Of a DNA stretch of 64,000 nt, positions 38,156 to 46,582 are shown piece by piece. The DNA is from Pseudoalteromonas marina (GTDB lineage: Bacteria; Pseudomonadota; Gammaproteobacteria; Enterobacterales; Alteromonadaceae). The position numbers and the translations under genes are program-made. The notes below the pieces were generated by a model. The model ran no database searches. It had not been told where the DNA came from and saw only the letters and a list, made by a program, of their open reading frames with translations. Numbering within the stretch: position 1 is the stretch's first letter; each line of letters opens with the position of its first letter. The stretch covers positions 868,001-932,000 of the forward strand of contig NZ_AHCB03000005.1 of NCBI RefSeq assembly GCF_000238335.3, in the 5' to 3' direction.

Positions 38156-38440
38156 ATGAAACATACATACGTATCAACATTGGATTTTTTAAATTTATTA
38201 CACTCATTTAGCCGAGTAATCACCGCTAATGACCACCAGATAAACTTATTAGAATTACGCAGTGATAATGCGAATTTAGATGAGCTGTGGGAGGTTATTG
38301 GCCCTGAAATTACAGCGAATAAAACACTAAATGAGTTTGCTATGCGAAAACTTGCTTATGAGCTCATGCACAGCCTAATTAGCCACCCAGTAGAGCGTGT
38401 GGAGCTGCCGTGTGACTTTGAAGATGATGTTTTTGCTTAG
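38156..38440 (+). CDS. Hypothetical protein, 94 residues
   Basis: MKHTYVSTLDFLNLLHSFSR, predicted mainly helical and acidic, with AAGGA upstream as a ribosome binding site. There is no recognised domain. Its end is near a GCCCTA/TAGGGC hairpin (38559-38587) that may terminate it. Confidence 0.6.
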   Translation: MKHTYVSTLDFLNLLHSFSRVITANDHQINLLELRSDNANLDELWEVIGPEITANKTLNEFAMRKLAYELMHSLISHPVERVELPCDFEDDVFA

Positions 38441-38610
38441 TGTGAAATTGAAAAAATTAACGATTGAAACTGAGGTCATAATGGTTATTTTCAAAATCAA
38501 AATAACAGCCTAATCATATCTCCCAAAATATGCCTGAATCATTATTTGCTGATTCGTTGCCCTAACTGCAATAGCGTTTAATAGGGCATTTTACTCAGTT
38601 ACTGAGTATC

Positions 38611-38745
38611 AAACCTGGGAGGGGGTCCTGCGCAAATACAGGGTTTCGTTACGATGCCTCAAAAGCGAGGTCATTGTAATCATGTTTGGCAAGGCCATAG
38701 GTCAAATGCACAAGGGAGGTAGATTTATGTCTATCTCCCTTTTGC
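38611..38745 (+). ncRNA. Candidate structured RNA upstream of the replication region
   Basis: Three hairpins lie in 135 bp. The first pairs AAACCTG (38611) with CAGGGTTT (38639-38646) with one bulge. The second pairs ACGATGCCTC (38651-38660) with GAGGTCATTGT (38667-38677) with one bulge. The third pairs AAGGGAGGTAGA (38712) with TCTATCTCCCTT (38730-38741), a 12-bp stem ending in a short T run like a terminator. The region has no plausible protein frame. It could be a plasmid copy-control or regulatory RNA; the function is inferred from position only. Confidence 0.45.
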
Positions 38746-38801
38746 GTATTTCAGTAAGTCAGTTCACTCAGTAGTTTTATTACAAATGATAGTGGCGGGG
38801 T

Positions 38802-39053
38802 AAAAAAATAAAAAATAAAAAATAAAAAAATAATTAATTTATTTTTTAACCGTCAGAAATGAATTAATAAATTTATAAAAGTTGCAAATGTGCCTGTATT
38901 TTTATTTTTTCTATTTTAATACTTTTAGAGGGGGTTATCTTATTGAAATTAAATAAAATATTTACTGTTTTGGTGGGCAATTTATATGTTTATTGTGGCA
39001 TTTTATACGAAATGAGTAGGCAATTTATACGGTTTAGGGGGCCATTTTCACTG
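38802..39053 (+). other. Putative iteron-type replication origin
   Basis: An AT-only run (38802-38849) that could serve as the unwinding element is followed by four direct repeats of GGCAATTTATACG: GGCAATTTATATG (38976), GGCATTTTATACG (38997), GGCAATTTATACG (39019) and the weaker GGCCATTTTCAC (39040). Spacings are 21, 22 and 21 bp, two helical turns, the usual iteron period. The Rep_3-type initiator gene starts about 100 bp later. No clear DnaA box was found. Confidence 0.7.
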
Positions 39054-39154
39054 TAAATAAATAAAACTTTTTTTACCAAAAAACTTACCGAAATTTCTTT
39101 TATTCGTTGAGCCGCGGTTAGCATAACAGCATAAACTAGAAATGAGGTAGAGAA

Positions 39155-40108
39155 ATGAGTAGTAAAAATTCTCCAAGAATTGTTTTCGGCAATAAGCTGT
39201 TACATGCGGGTTATTCGCTCGATATTAATGAGCAGCGATTAATAAATCTCGCGCTGTCTAAAGTAAACTCCAAAAAGTCTAACCCAGGAAAAATTCTGAT
39301 TTATCCAACGGAATATGCCAAGTGTTTCGGCCTGAGTAAGTACAGCGTTTATGAGCAGCTGAGTTCTGCCGCAGAGTCACTCAGAGATAAATCTGTAAGC
39401 ATTTTAGACGATAGCGGGCAGTCGCTTTCAATTCCTTGGGTGAGTAGCGCTTCATACGAAAAGGTGAAAAATCAAGGGTCTTTCATTACACTTGAGTTTT
39501 CAGAAGAAATCGAGCCGTATATTTTTAATATAGAGAAAAATTTCACAAGGTTATTTTTTCATAACACAGTAAAATTAAACAGTCTGGCATCATTTCGATT
39601 ATACGCACTCCTTAATCGGGTGCGAAATTACCACAATTACAAACGACGGGGCGCGGTAGTTGTGAATTTTCAATTACCAGAGATGAAACAAAAATTATTT
39701 TTATCCGAATCATATGGAGCATGGCGCGATTTTAAAAACCGCATCCTGTTACCTGCTATTGAAAAAATTAATGCCCACACAGATGTACGCGTAACGTTTA
39801 AGCCTAAAAAAATGGGTAACTGTATTACTGCCATTGAATTTTCCTATTTTACTCAATGCTCTAGTGAAAGTGAAGAGTTTGCTAGGCCAAGACTATCTCG
39901 TCGCCCTAAAGTCAATAAGGGGTCGCATGCTGAGGGTGTGTGGGCTCGGGGAAACCTCAATCGATTAGGAAATTATGAGCTATCAAACCAAAACGAAAAC
40001 CCCGCTTTTAGATTGGCAAAAGCAGATATAAGGCGCTGTATAACGTATGCAAAAATCATTGGTGACGATGAAGCTAAGATTTTTTACTCTAAACAATTGA
40101 ATAAATAA
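39155..40108 (+). CDS. Rep_3-superfamily plasmid replication initiator
   Basis: A 317-residue protein. The N-terminus (NKLLHAGYSLDINEQRLINL) and the pattern SLASFRLYALLNRVRNY, followed by a second winged helix (LSESYGAWRDFKNRILLPAI, EKINAHTDVRVTFKP) fit the RepB/RepE/pi initiator family with two winged-helix domains. GAGGTAGAG precedes the ATG. Iterons directly upstream support a role in binding its own origin. It implies that the element can replicate as a plasmid or came from one. Confidence 0.85.
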   Translation: MSSKNSPRIVFGNKLLHAGYSLDINEQRLINLALSKVNSKKSNPGKILIYPTEYAKCFGLSKYSVYEQLSSAAESLRDKSVSILDDSGQSLSIPWVSSASYEKVKNQGSFITLEFSEEIEPYIFNIEKNFTRLFFHNTVKLNSLASFRLYALLNRVRNYHNYKRRGAVVVNFQLPEMKQKLFLSESYGAWRDFKNRILLPAIEKINAHTDVRVTFKPKKMGNCITAIEFSYFTQCSSESEEFARPRLSRRPKVNKGSHAEGVWARGNLNRLGNYELSNQNENPAFRLAKADIRRCITYAKIIGDDEAKIFYSKQLNK

Positions 40109-40143
40109 AATAATCATGATGTCTCAATGTTGATACTACTGCA

Positions 40144-41022
40144 TTACGAGTAAAACATTTTTTCAATTTCAGAGCACAATTTAGTTCGGTATATTATTGA
40201 GGCACGCAGCAGCTCAGCATCGCTCTCACTGAGAAGTGGTGCTCGTGTCTTCTTGTCAAAACGTTGCGGCATTTCCTCAAATAGTTGTTCGTGGAGTCGT
40301 TTAATGTCATCAAAAATTTTGACCGATTGAGAGAATAAAAAAATCTTACTGTAATCGTTTTTTTTTAACGAGGCCAAATATTTTAGTAAAATAGCCTGCC
40401 GTGCCGTTTTATTTTTAAATGAGTGCTCAATTTCAACTGCTGCAATAGAGCCATCTAAGAGTCGCACAGCACCATCCACGGTTCGTGTATCAGATAGGTT
40501 ATTAATACGTTTAAATTCAGGCTCGGTAATAAACCCATTCCACATTGGGGCGTACGTTTCATCACTGTGATAATTATGTATACCGCGCAACATTACAAAT
40601 GCGTTTATAAGGTTGTGTGCTACATTATTTTGGTTGAACTGCAGAGCAGGGTTTTTATTACTCCTAAAATACACGTCGATGCCCATTAACTCCTCGGCAA
40701 ATTTGGCAGCAGTATAGGTAGGCACGTAGACACGACCATCTGGACTGCGGTGTGTTTTTACTACACGCAGTAAACCATCTTTTTCTAGCCTGTTTAGGTG
40801 TTCCAACGCGAGGCGATGATTAATGCCGTAGAGCCAACGCACAATGCCTGGTGTAACAATAGAAAACCGAATTGCAATAAGCACCGAGACCTTGGTTCTG
40901 TTAACCCCTTTTTGGTGGTTATTTTCGCCTAGATAATACCGCATATTAATATCAAAATAGCGAGGGTAGTGAGTATGAAGCGGGTTTTTCGTTTCTAAAT
41001 CTTTTGATGGTTGCTGAGTCAA
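40144..41022 (-). CDS. Winged-helix protein with nuclease-like C-terminal domain (replication-relaxation-like)
   Basis: A 292-residue protein. The N-terminal part has a winged helix (about 45-115; LEHLNRLEKDGLLRVVKTHR with a wing DGRVYVPTYTAAK). The C-terminal part has VDGAVRLLDGSIAAVEIEHS followed by FKNK, resembling the D-ExE-K core of PD-(D/E)xK-like folds found in replication-relaxation/MobC-type proteins. It lies convergent with the initiator gene and starts next to a hairpin-rich region, which suggests a relaxosome accessory or DNA-binding role. The family assignment is tentative. Confidence 0.5.
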   Translation of the reverse strand: MTQQPSKDLETKNPLHTHYPRYFDINMRYYLGENNHQKGVNRTKVSVLIAIRFSIVTPGIVRWLYGINHRLALEHLNRLEKDGLLRVVKTHRSPDGRVYVPTYTAAKFAEELMGIDVYFRSNKNPALQFNQNNVAHNLINAFVMLRGIHNYHSDETYAPMWNGFITEPEFKRINNLSDTRTVDGAVRLLDGSIAAVEIEHSFKNKTARQAILLKYLASLKKNDYSKIFLFSQSVKIFDDIKRLHEQLFEEMPQRFDKKTRAPLLSESDAELLRASIIYRTKLCSEIEKMFYS

Positions 41023-41113
41023 TTCAAAAATCCTTTTGGTGAGTTAATTATTAAAATTAACTAGCACCGCAACACAAAAATTATCATCATTTTATAATTA
41101 TATTGCCGTTTTT

Positions 41114-41640
41114 CATTCCGAGATGCTCTGGCAGCATGTACGGAATGATTGTCGCGATAATTATCGCAACAAAAGCCGCTTTCAGCGGATGGCCTCGTCG
41201 CTTCGCTACTCAACCATAGGTCTAAAACGCCCGTCAGCTCTGGTGTTGCTCCGCAACGAGCTGGCTCAACGCGCTATCGCGCTAGCGTTTTATACCCAGC
41301 GCGAATGCACCGAGCTACGCTCTGTACTGACCGCCATACTGCCGCTTCAGACAATGCGATGGGTGCCCCATTATCCGCATTTTTCTTCGCTTTTATTTTC
41401 TGACGAAAATTATGGTTCGATATCAATTTGTGCCAAATTTTAATCGAATTTCGCTGATGCGAAACACTATCGCGGTCAGTACAGACCAGCTGTACATTCG
41501 CGCTTTCTCCATGTGTCTACGGCTTCGCCTACACCACATTACGCGCTTGTTGGCCTCATTCTGAGGCGCTATTTTGCAGTTTTTCGTGCCGAAAAATGCG
41601 ATCTAAAAACCTGTCTTGCAGACAAAAGCCGCCTTCAAAT
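41114..41640. repeat. Dense array of short hairpins, function unknown
   Basis: More than ten inverted repeats, many with 3-nt loops: CATTCCG/CGGAATG enclosing ATGCT/AGCAT (41114-41147), GCGATAATTATCGC (41154), CCGCT-TTC-AGCGG (41176), CAGCTC/GAGCTG enclosing GTTGC-TCC-GCAAC (41235), GAGC-TAC-GCTC (41312), AATGCG/CGCATT enclosing ATGGG-TGC-CCCAT (41353), TTCGAT/ATCGAA enclosing AATTTG-TGC-CAAATT (41416), TTTCGC/GCGAAA (41450), GCCTC/GAGGC (41553) and TGTCT-TGC-AGACA. TCTGTACTGACCGC (41321) is repeated inverted at 41472. It is more GC-rich than its surroundings. It may be an oriT, a single-strand origin or another recombination site. Confidence 0.65.
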
Positions 41641-41729
41641 TAAACTTATTAATAAACTTTTTAGATAAAGAGGAGAGGGTTTTTACTAAAAAAATTAAGT
41701 GAAAATAGAAGAAAAGTGAATGCCTTATT

Positions 41730-41776
41730 CAAACTGTTTGTTGCTGAGCTGCGCAGTCAAACAAGTTTGTTTTTTA
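41730..41776 (+). terminator. Terminator-like hairpin
   Basis: CAAACTGTTTG pairs with CAAACAAGTTTG (one bulge), enclosing a CTGCGCAG core, and the 3' arm runs into T6. It separates the hairpin array from the small gene pair. Confidence 0.65.
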
Positions 41777-41829
41777 TCACGAAATCATTAAATTTGAAAG
41801 CATTAATTAATGATTATTAAGGTTTAAAA

Positions 41830-42036
41830 ATGAAAAACGACGCTAATGATATTGCTATTAATCCAACAACAGGACTACCTATCACAAATGCCAGTACTAA
41901 TATCGTAGATGTTGGTGGCAATGTGGTGGGCCAGCCAGACAGGGTAATGACTGTTTATGAGATTGAAGATTCGATAGCCGATTCAAACAATGATGACTGT
42001 TTTGATGCATTTGACTCGTTTGATGATGGTTTTTAA
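41830..42036 (+). CDS. Small acidic hypothetical protein
   Basis: A 68-residue protein (MKNDANDIAINPTTGLPITN) ending in an Asp/Phe-rich tail (CFDAFDSFDDGF). AAGG lies before the ATG. I know of no family for it. Its TAA overlaps the next gene's ATG (TAATG), so both are probably translated together. Confidence 0.6.
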   Translation: MKNDANDIAINPTTGLPITNASTNIVDVGGNVVGQPDRVMTVYEIEDSIADSNNDDCFDAFDSFDDGF

Positions 42037-42281
42037 TGCACAAAATATTGAAAACTATTAATCAATATCGAATAGAAGTCGTCTATTCGACTATTGCATT
42101 CATTGGCTCAGCTATACTATTTTTTCAATATCAATCAACTCAAAATTTTGCGTGGTTTATTTCGCTCACTTTATTCTGTAGCAAAATGGCTATTGGCATA
42201 ATTAACTATGAGCAATATTGCCAAAGCAATAAGCGTAGTATGAAGATAGCGCTCAAATATTTGTTATTTAAATTTGTATAA
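42036..42281 (+). CDS. Small membrane protein coupled to the acidic gene
   Basis: An 81-residue protein with two hydrophobic segments (VVYSTIAFIGSAILFFQY and FAWFISLTLFCSKMAIGII) and basic ends. The start overlaps the stop of the acidic gene by one base. A terminator follows. No known family; it may act with the acidic protein, perhaps in element maintenance or transfer. Confidence 0.6.
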   Translation: MHKILKTINQYRIEVVYSTIAFIGSAILFFQYQSTQNFAWFISLTLFCSKMAIGIINYEQYCQSNKRSMKIALKYLLFKFV

Positions 42282-42305
42282 AACCTGTTTATTTGTCCTA
42301 AACAC

Positions 42306-42338
42306 AAAGCGCTCCGAGTTAATCAGGGCGCTTTTTTA
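42306..42338 (+). terminator. Terminator after the small gene pair
   Basis: AAAGCGCTC pairs with GGGCGCTTT over a 12-nt loop (one mismatch), followed by T's. Confidence 0.8.
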
Positions 42339-42775
42339 GTTTTATAAGTATTTAAGTTTTTGACCAGTCTGCCTTTAAGCTAGTTAAAATATTTTGATTC
42401 GACAAACATCAACGTATAAATTATGAAATATTAGATATCAAGTGTGGGCTTGTGGGTACCATCATTTCAGATGATTTTGAGCCACAGCTTGAGAATAACT
42501 ACAATTTGAAGTAAAACAGGGCACAAAAATTGATATTTTTGATTAGAGCTTCAATTTTAATTTAGAGTAAAAGTATTTTCAGTTAGTGCCAGAGTAGGTC
42601 GGATAAGCTAAGCGCCATCAGACACAGTAAAATACTTTACCAATTATTATGTTGTCGAGTGGCTGGAGAGTGCCAAAAGCGGACACTTCTAGTCAATGGT
42701 GAGCAACGAATTTATAGCTTGCACAAATATCAGATGTACCTAAAAGTATTTGTAAGTTTAATTAAAGCAATATAG
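42339..42775. other. Non-coding stretch with a REP-like palindrome
   Basis: No gene is visible. GTCGGAT (42598) and ATCAGAC (42617) form an imperfect stem in a sequence like the widespread GTAGGTCGGATAAGC REP-type repeats. The rest is AT-rich and may be remnant DNA left of the insertion sequence. Confidence 0.35.
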
Positions 42776-44096
42776 CTGACGAATCCCCACGAATGGCGTA
42801 GATAAAACAAATAGTTAGAGGCGAAGGGAACATTCATGGCAGTTCCCGATCTGATCTTTCGCCAAAAACACCTAACCATGAATGCTGCCATGAATGTAAA
42901 AACAATGCTCGCCGATTTCCTCTCATTTGTCACCCCCAAATGTATGCACAAAGCCCGATTTTTAGCTGTGGGGGCGGCAGTACAAAGCTTGATGCAGAAT
43001 GGCCAATGCACGGTAACGGCTATCGGCCGTAATTTTGACAGTGAAACGTCATAAAAACACGGCATCAAACGAGCTGACCGTTTGCTAAGAAATGAAGCGC
43101 TTCAAGCAGAGGCGCCGCTTATTTATGGCGAAATGACCCGCTTGCTACGTCAGGGCAAACAGCCGCTGATTTTAGTGGACTGGAGCAATGCCGACACCGA
43201 AAAGCGCCATTTTATCCTGCGTGCCAGCCTGGCGCTGGAAGGTCGCCCACTGACGTTACATCAAGTTGTTGTGCCGATGGACGAATATACGTGCCCACAC
43301 GTACACAGGGCGTTTTTATACCGGTTAAAGCAGGTACTGCCGGCAGACTTTAAGCCGGTGATTATTACCGATGCGGGTTTTAAAGTGCCGTGGTTTAAGC
43401 AAATACGTAAGCTCGGCTGGCATTACATTGCCAGAGTTCGTGGCAACCAGACACTGCAACTACCCGGCCAGGATGCCTATATCACGGTTGCCAAAGCCTA
43501 CAAAAAAGCACGCCCTACGCCCCAAGTCTTGGGTGAGGTTAAGCTGACCAAAGCCCAGCAATATCGCACTCAAGCCGTGCTGGTGGGCACCGGTTGGAAG
43601 CTGCGAAAATCCGACAAACACAAGCAATATAAAGAGCCGTGGTTGTTGGTCTCATCCTTGCCCAATTGCTTCGATTACGCGACGAAGATTGCCAAATGCT
43701 ACGGCAAACGCATGCAAATAGAAGAGAGCTTCCGCGACCAGAAAAGCCAGACCTATGGCTTAGGTAGCGAAGCCCACCGTACTTATAAACGCGAACGATT
43801 GGAAGTGCTGTTGCTATTGGCGGCACTGGCAAATTGGTTGCATTACATGATAGGGCTGGCGGCAGAGCTGGCCGGGAAGCACTTGCAGTTTCAGGCTAAC
43901 AGCATCAAACATCGGCGAGTACTCTCATTTAACTACCTGGGAATGCGATTATCAAAGGCCGCCCAGCTGGGCTTAACTGAAGAAGAGATACAAGCGGCAA
44001 GACGGCAAGTCACGCTCTGGGCCGCAGAGTTTGACTGGGGTGTCATCAAACTGGAAAAGAGCTGATACTATGGTCAAATTCGAGGGGATCCCTCAG
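42776..44096 (+). mobile_element. IS4-family insertion sequence (IS10-like ends), about 1.3 kb
   Basis: Terminal inverted repeats are CTGACGAATCCCCACGAATG at the left and, on the other strand, CTGAGGGATCCCCTCGAATT at the right, close to the IS10-type end. The GC content is clearly higher than the flanks. No matching 9-bp target duplication is visible (left flank GCAATATAG, right flank CAAATATTC), so the element is old or was rearranged after insertion. It sits directly before the copper operon promoter. Confidence 0.85.
42878..44065 (+). pseudogene. IS4-family transposase with an in-frame stop
   Basis: Reading from MNAAMNVKTMLADFL gives a normal transposase until a TAA at 43052-43054 in the conserved FDSETS-x-KHGIKRADRLL block, after which the same frame continues to 44065. 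Downstream the DDE residues (LVDWSNAD, IITDAGF) and the IS4 signature Y-x2-R-x3-E-x6-K (YGKRMQIEESFRDQK) are intact. A single base change to TAA explains the break. An internal TTG at 43082 could not give a full enzyme. Confidence 0.88.
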
Positions 44097-44127
44097 CAAA
44101 TATTCATAAATGTTTATACAGCATCAA

Positions 44128-44156
44128 TTGACTTAGTCAAAAATTTGCATTAGTAT
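44128..44156 (+). promoter_or_regulatory. Promoter of the cus/cop operon with a dyad on the -35
   Basis: TTGACT (44128-44133), a 17-bp spacer and TAGTAT (44151-44156) form a good sigma-70 promoter. The -35 is inside TTGACTTAGTCAA, a perfect 13-bp dyad that could bind a copper-responsive regulator. It lies right of the insertion sequence, so the insertion did not remove it. Confidence 0.55.
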
Positions 44157-44184
44157 TAGAGATGTATATTTGTAAGAGAATTTT

Positions 44185-44550
44185 ATGTCTAAAGCATTTT
44201 CAAAAGTCTTAGTAATGACGCTTATGCTGGTTGCCTTTGTAGGGCAAGCATTTGCGTATTCTGCTATGCCTTGCGAAATGTCATCAGGTTCTCACGAATC
44301 ACACATGAACATGAACATGAACATGAACATGGATCATGGTGATATGAATAAAAGCAGTAATGGTCAATCAGAAGATTGTTGTGACGTTGAATGTATTTGT
44401 CCTGCAAATGCTTGCTCATCTACGACAGTCCTAAATTCCAGTATTGATTCGACAGATATTCAAATATTCAGTGAATCTGTAGCTGCTCTGCAATCTAAAC
44501 AACCTCATTCAATTTCCACTTCCCTTTATCGTCCACCAATTTTTGCCTAA
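44185..44550 (+). CDS. Exported Met/His/Cys-rich small protein (CopL-like), copy A
   Basis: A 121-residue protein with a signal peptide (MSKAFSKVLVMTLMLVAFVGQAFA, cut after AFA). Next comes MPCEMSSGSHESHMN with four MN repeats, then a Cys cluster (CCDVECICPANAC), and it ends SLYRPPIFA. The metal-binding residue content and position at the head of a copper operon resemble the small CopL/DUF2946-type proteins. I infer periplasmic copper binding. A paralogue lies at 56684. Confidence 0.7.
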   Translation: MSKAFSKVLVMTLMLVAFVGQAFAYSAMPCEMSSGSHESHMNMNMNMNMDHGDMNKSSNGQSEDCCDVECICPANACSSTTVLNSSIDSTDIQIFSESVAALQSKQPHSISTSLYRPPIFA

Positions 44551-44657
44551 TACAGGATTAGTGCGTCCAAATTTCTCGCACATGTAATTAATTTTTCTGT
44601 TAGTCAATATAGCGTCGTAGCGCTATAGATATTTTCCAGCGATGTCTGGGGGCAAAA

Positions 44658-45155
44658 ATGATCAATAAGTATTTAAAAATAGCAGTAGTAATGCTGCTTT
44701 CACCTGCGTTTGCAAACGCCAACGAACATAACCATGCACACAATAACGACGTAACACCTTTGGAGTTAATCGTTTATAAAACCCCTACTTGTGGGTGTTG
44801 TAAAAAATGGATAACTCATATTGAAGACAAAGGGATCGTTGCGCATTCCAAAGATTTCCGAAACATCGGCAACATCAAAACTAAGTATGGTATCAAACCT
44901 AATTACCGTTCATGCCACACGGCAGTGAGTAGAAATGGATTTGCCTTTGAAGGTCATATACCTGCTAAATTTATTCAGCAGTTCTTATCAGAAGAACATC
45001 CCAATGCGATTGGGCTTTCAGTTCCAGCAATGCCAGTTGGCTCTCCCGGTATGGAAGTCGATGACCGCTTTATGCCATACAACGTGTTAATTCTATTTAA
45101 AGATGGAACGAGCAAAGTCTATGCAAAAGTTAAGACATACGAGGAGCAATTCTAA
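44658..45155 (+). CDS. DUF411 metal-binding protein (CopG-like)
   Basis: A 165-residue periplasmic protein with a signal peptide ending ANA. YKTPTCGCCKKW opens a thioredoxin-like DUF411 domain, followed by SCHTA and GHIPA motifs. Relatives such as Vibrio CopG are found in copper operons and bind copper by Cys and Met. Its TAA/ATG overlap with the cusC gene shows tight coupling. Confidence 0.88.
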   Translation: MINKYLKIAVVMLLSPAFANANEHNHAHNNDVTPLELIVYKTPTCGCCKKWITHIEDKGIVAHSKDFRNIGNIKTKYGIKPNYRSCHTAVSRNGFAFEGHIPAKFIQQFLSEEHPNAIGLSVPAMPVGSPGMEVDDRFMPYNVLILFKDGTSKVYAKVKTYEEQF

Positions 45156-46582
45156 TGAAATTGAACTCTTCAAACCTTACTTCACTTTCAACTGCATTAA
45201 TACTCGGCTTATCTGTATTCTCAGCTCAAGCTGAGAAAGTAGTGTCGCTTGAACAAGCTATCACCTTAGCTCAGCAAAATGATCCTTGGCTTCATGGTAG
45301 CCGATTGAAACAAAGTGCAGTTGAAAATAGAAGTATTGCTTCAGGTACTTTGCCTGATCCGAAAGTATCGCTAGGGATAATGAATTTACCAACAGATACT
45401 TGGGATTTAGATCAGGAAGGAATGACTCAGCTAAAGGTTGGCGTCTCTCAAATGTTTCCGAGAGGCGACAGTCTAGAGATCAAGAAAGACCAGTTACAAA
45501 TTGAGTCCACGAAATTTCCACTGTTACGAGAGGATCGTAAAGCTAAGTTGAAAAGCCAAGTGTCACAACTTTGGTTAGATGCTTACTTAGCCCAACAAAC
45601 TATTAAATTGATTGAAGATGATTGGTCTCTCTTTGAGCAGATGGCGGAAGTGGCTAAAGCTAGCTATTCAAACGTTGTTGGTAAAACTAGACAGCAAGAT
45701 GTTATTCGTGCTCAGTTGGAAATCGTGCAGTTAGATGACAGATTAACTTCGCAAAAGCAGAAACTAGAAACGACAATCGCTCGTCTCAATGAGTGGCTTC
45801 ATATTTACGATGCGGATCGTTTGAATGAATCATTCAACTTTGACGCGCAACCATTAGAGTTTAGCGTCTCAAAAGAATTGCCTTCGATTCAATTGAATAA
45901 TCCAACAGTCCTAAAAGCATCTAATTACTCAAGAAATCTATTGGCTCAGGAGCTTTCGAATCACCCAGTCATACTTGCGATTGATATAAAACGCAAAGCT
46001 TCAGAAAAAGGAATTGAGTTAGCCAAACAGCAATATGAGCCGCAATGGGGCGTTAATGCTAGTTATGCCTATCGCGACAATATGCCCTCTGGTGATAGCC
46101 GAGCTGATTTATTTTCTGTTGGGGTAACGTTTGATTTACCCTTGTTTACCGAGAACAGACAAGATAAGCAAGTTGCAGCTTCTATTGCAGATTCAGAGAC
46201 TATTAAAACCGAGAAACTATTACTGACAAAGCAAATGATCAGTGTTTTAGAAAAAGAACTAAGACAGCTTAAACGCTTATCAGATAGACAATCTATCTAT
46301 CAAGAACAACTCCTTAAACAAACTCATGACCAAGCAGAAGCGTCATTGACAGCCTACACAAATGATGATGGCGATTTTGCCGAAGTTGTTCGAGCAAGAA
46401 TTGCCGAATTAAATACCAGAATATCAGCTTTAAGAATTGATGTTGACGCACTTAAAACAGTTGCTCGTATCAACTATTTCTTTGCGCATTCTCAATCTAA
46501 CTCAAATGCTGAACATAAGTCGATGCAAACTTCACACAAAACTAATCAGCACTTATCCAGTCAGCAATTTGGAGAAAAATAA
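45155..46582 (+). CDS. cusC: Outer-membrane efflux protein of the TolC family (CusC-like)
   Basis: A 475-residue protein with a signal peptide ending AQA. Two repeats of helical hairpins (about 60-215 and 280-430), with LPDPKVSLGIMNLP near the start, are typical of heavy-metal RND outer-membrane partners. There is no lipobox, unlike E. coli CusC. The C-terminus is His/Ser-rich (HSQSNSNAEHKSMQTSHKT), which may bind metal. It overlaps the next gene by one base. Confidence 0.88.
   Translation: MKLNSSNLTSLSTALILGLSVFSAQAEKVVSLEQAITLAQQNDPWLHGSRLKQSAVENRSIASGTLPDPKVSLGIMNLPTDTWDLDQEGMTQLKVGVSQMFPRGDSLEIKKDQLQIESTKFPLLREDRKAKLKSQVSQLWLDAYLAQQTIKLIEDDWSLFEQMAEVAKASYSNVVGKTRQQDVIRAQLEIVQLDDRLTSQKQKLETTIARLNEWLHIYDADRLNESFNFDAQPLEFSVSKELPSIQLNNPTVLKASNYSRNLLAQELSNHPVILAIDIKRKASEKGIELAKQQYEPQWGVNASYAYRDNMPSGDSRADLFSVGVTFDLPLFTENRQDKQVAASIADSETIKTEKLLLTKQMISVLEKELRQLKRLSDRQSIYQEQLLKQTHDQAEASLTAYTNDDGDFAEVVRARIAELNTRISALRIDVDALKTVARINYFFAHSQSNSNAEHKSMQTSHKTNQHLSSQQFGEK

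Noticed and set aside
41123..41443. A 106-codon open frame in the hairpin array
   Set aside because: It lacks a ribosome binding site, its composition follows the inverted repeats, and the frame is explained by higher GC content. I treat the region as structured DNA.
41299..41503. The nested inverted repeats considered as integron attC sites
   Set aside because: No GTTRRRY/RYYYAAC core pairs are seen and there is no tyrosine integron integrase. The recombinase here is of the serine type.
44185..44550. Naming the Met/His/Cys-rich proteins as copL outright
   Set aside because: The similarity is in composition, position and short motifs only, not enough for a firm gene name.
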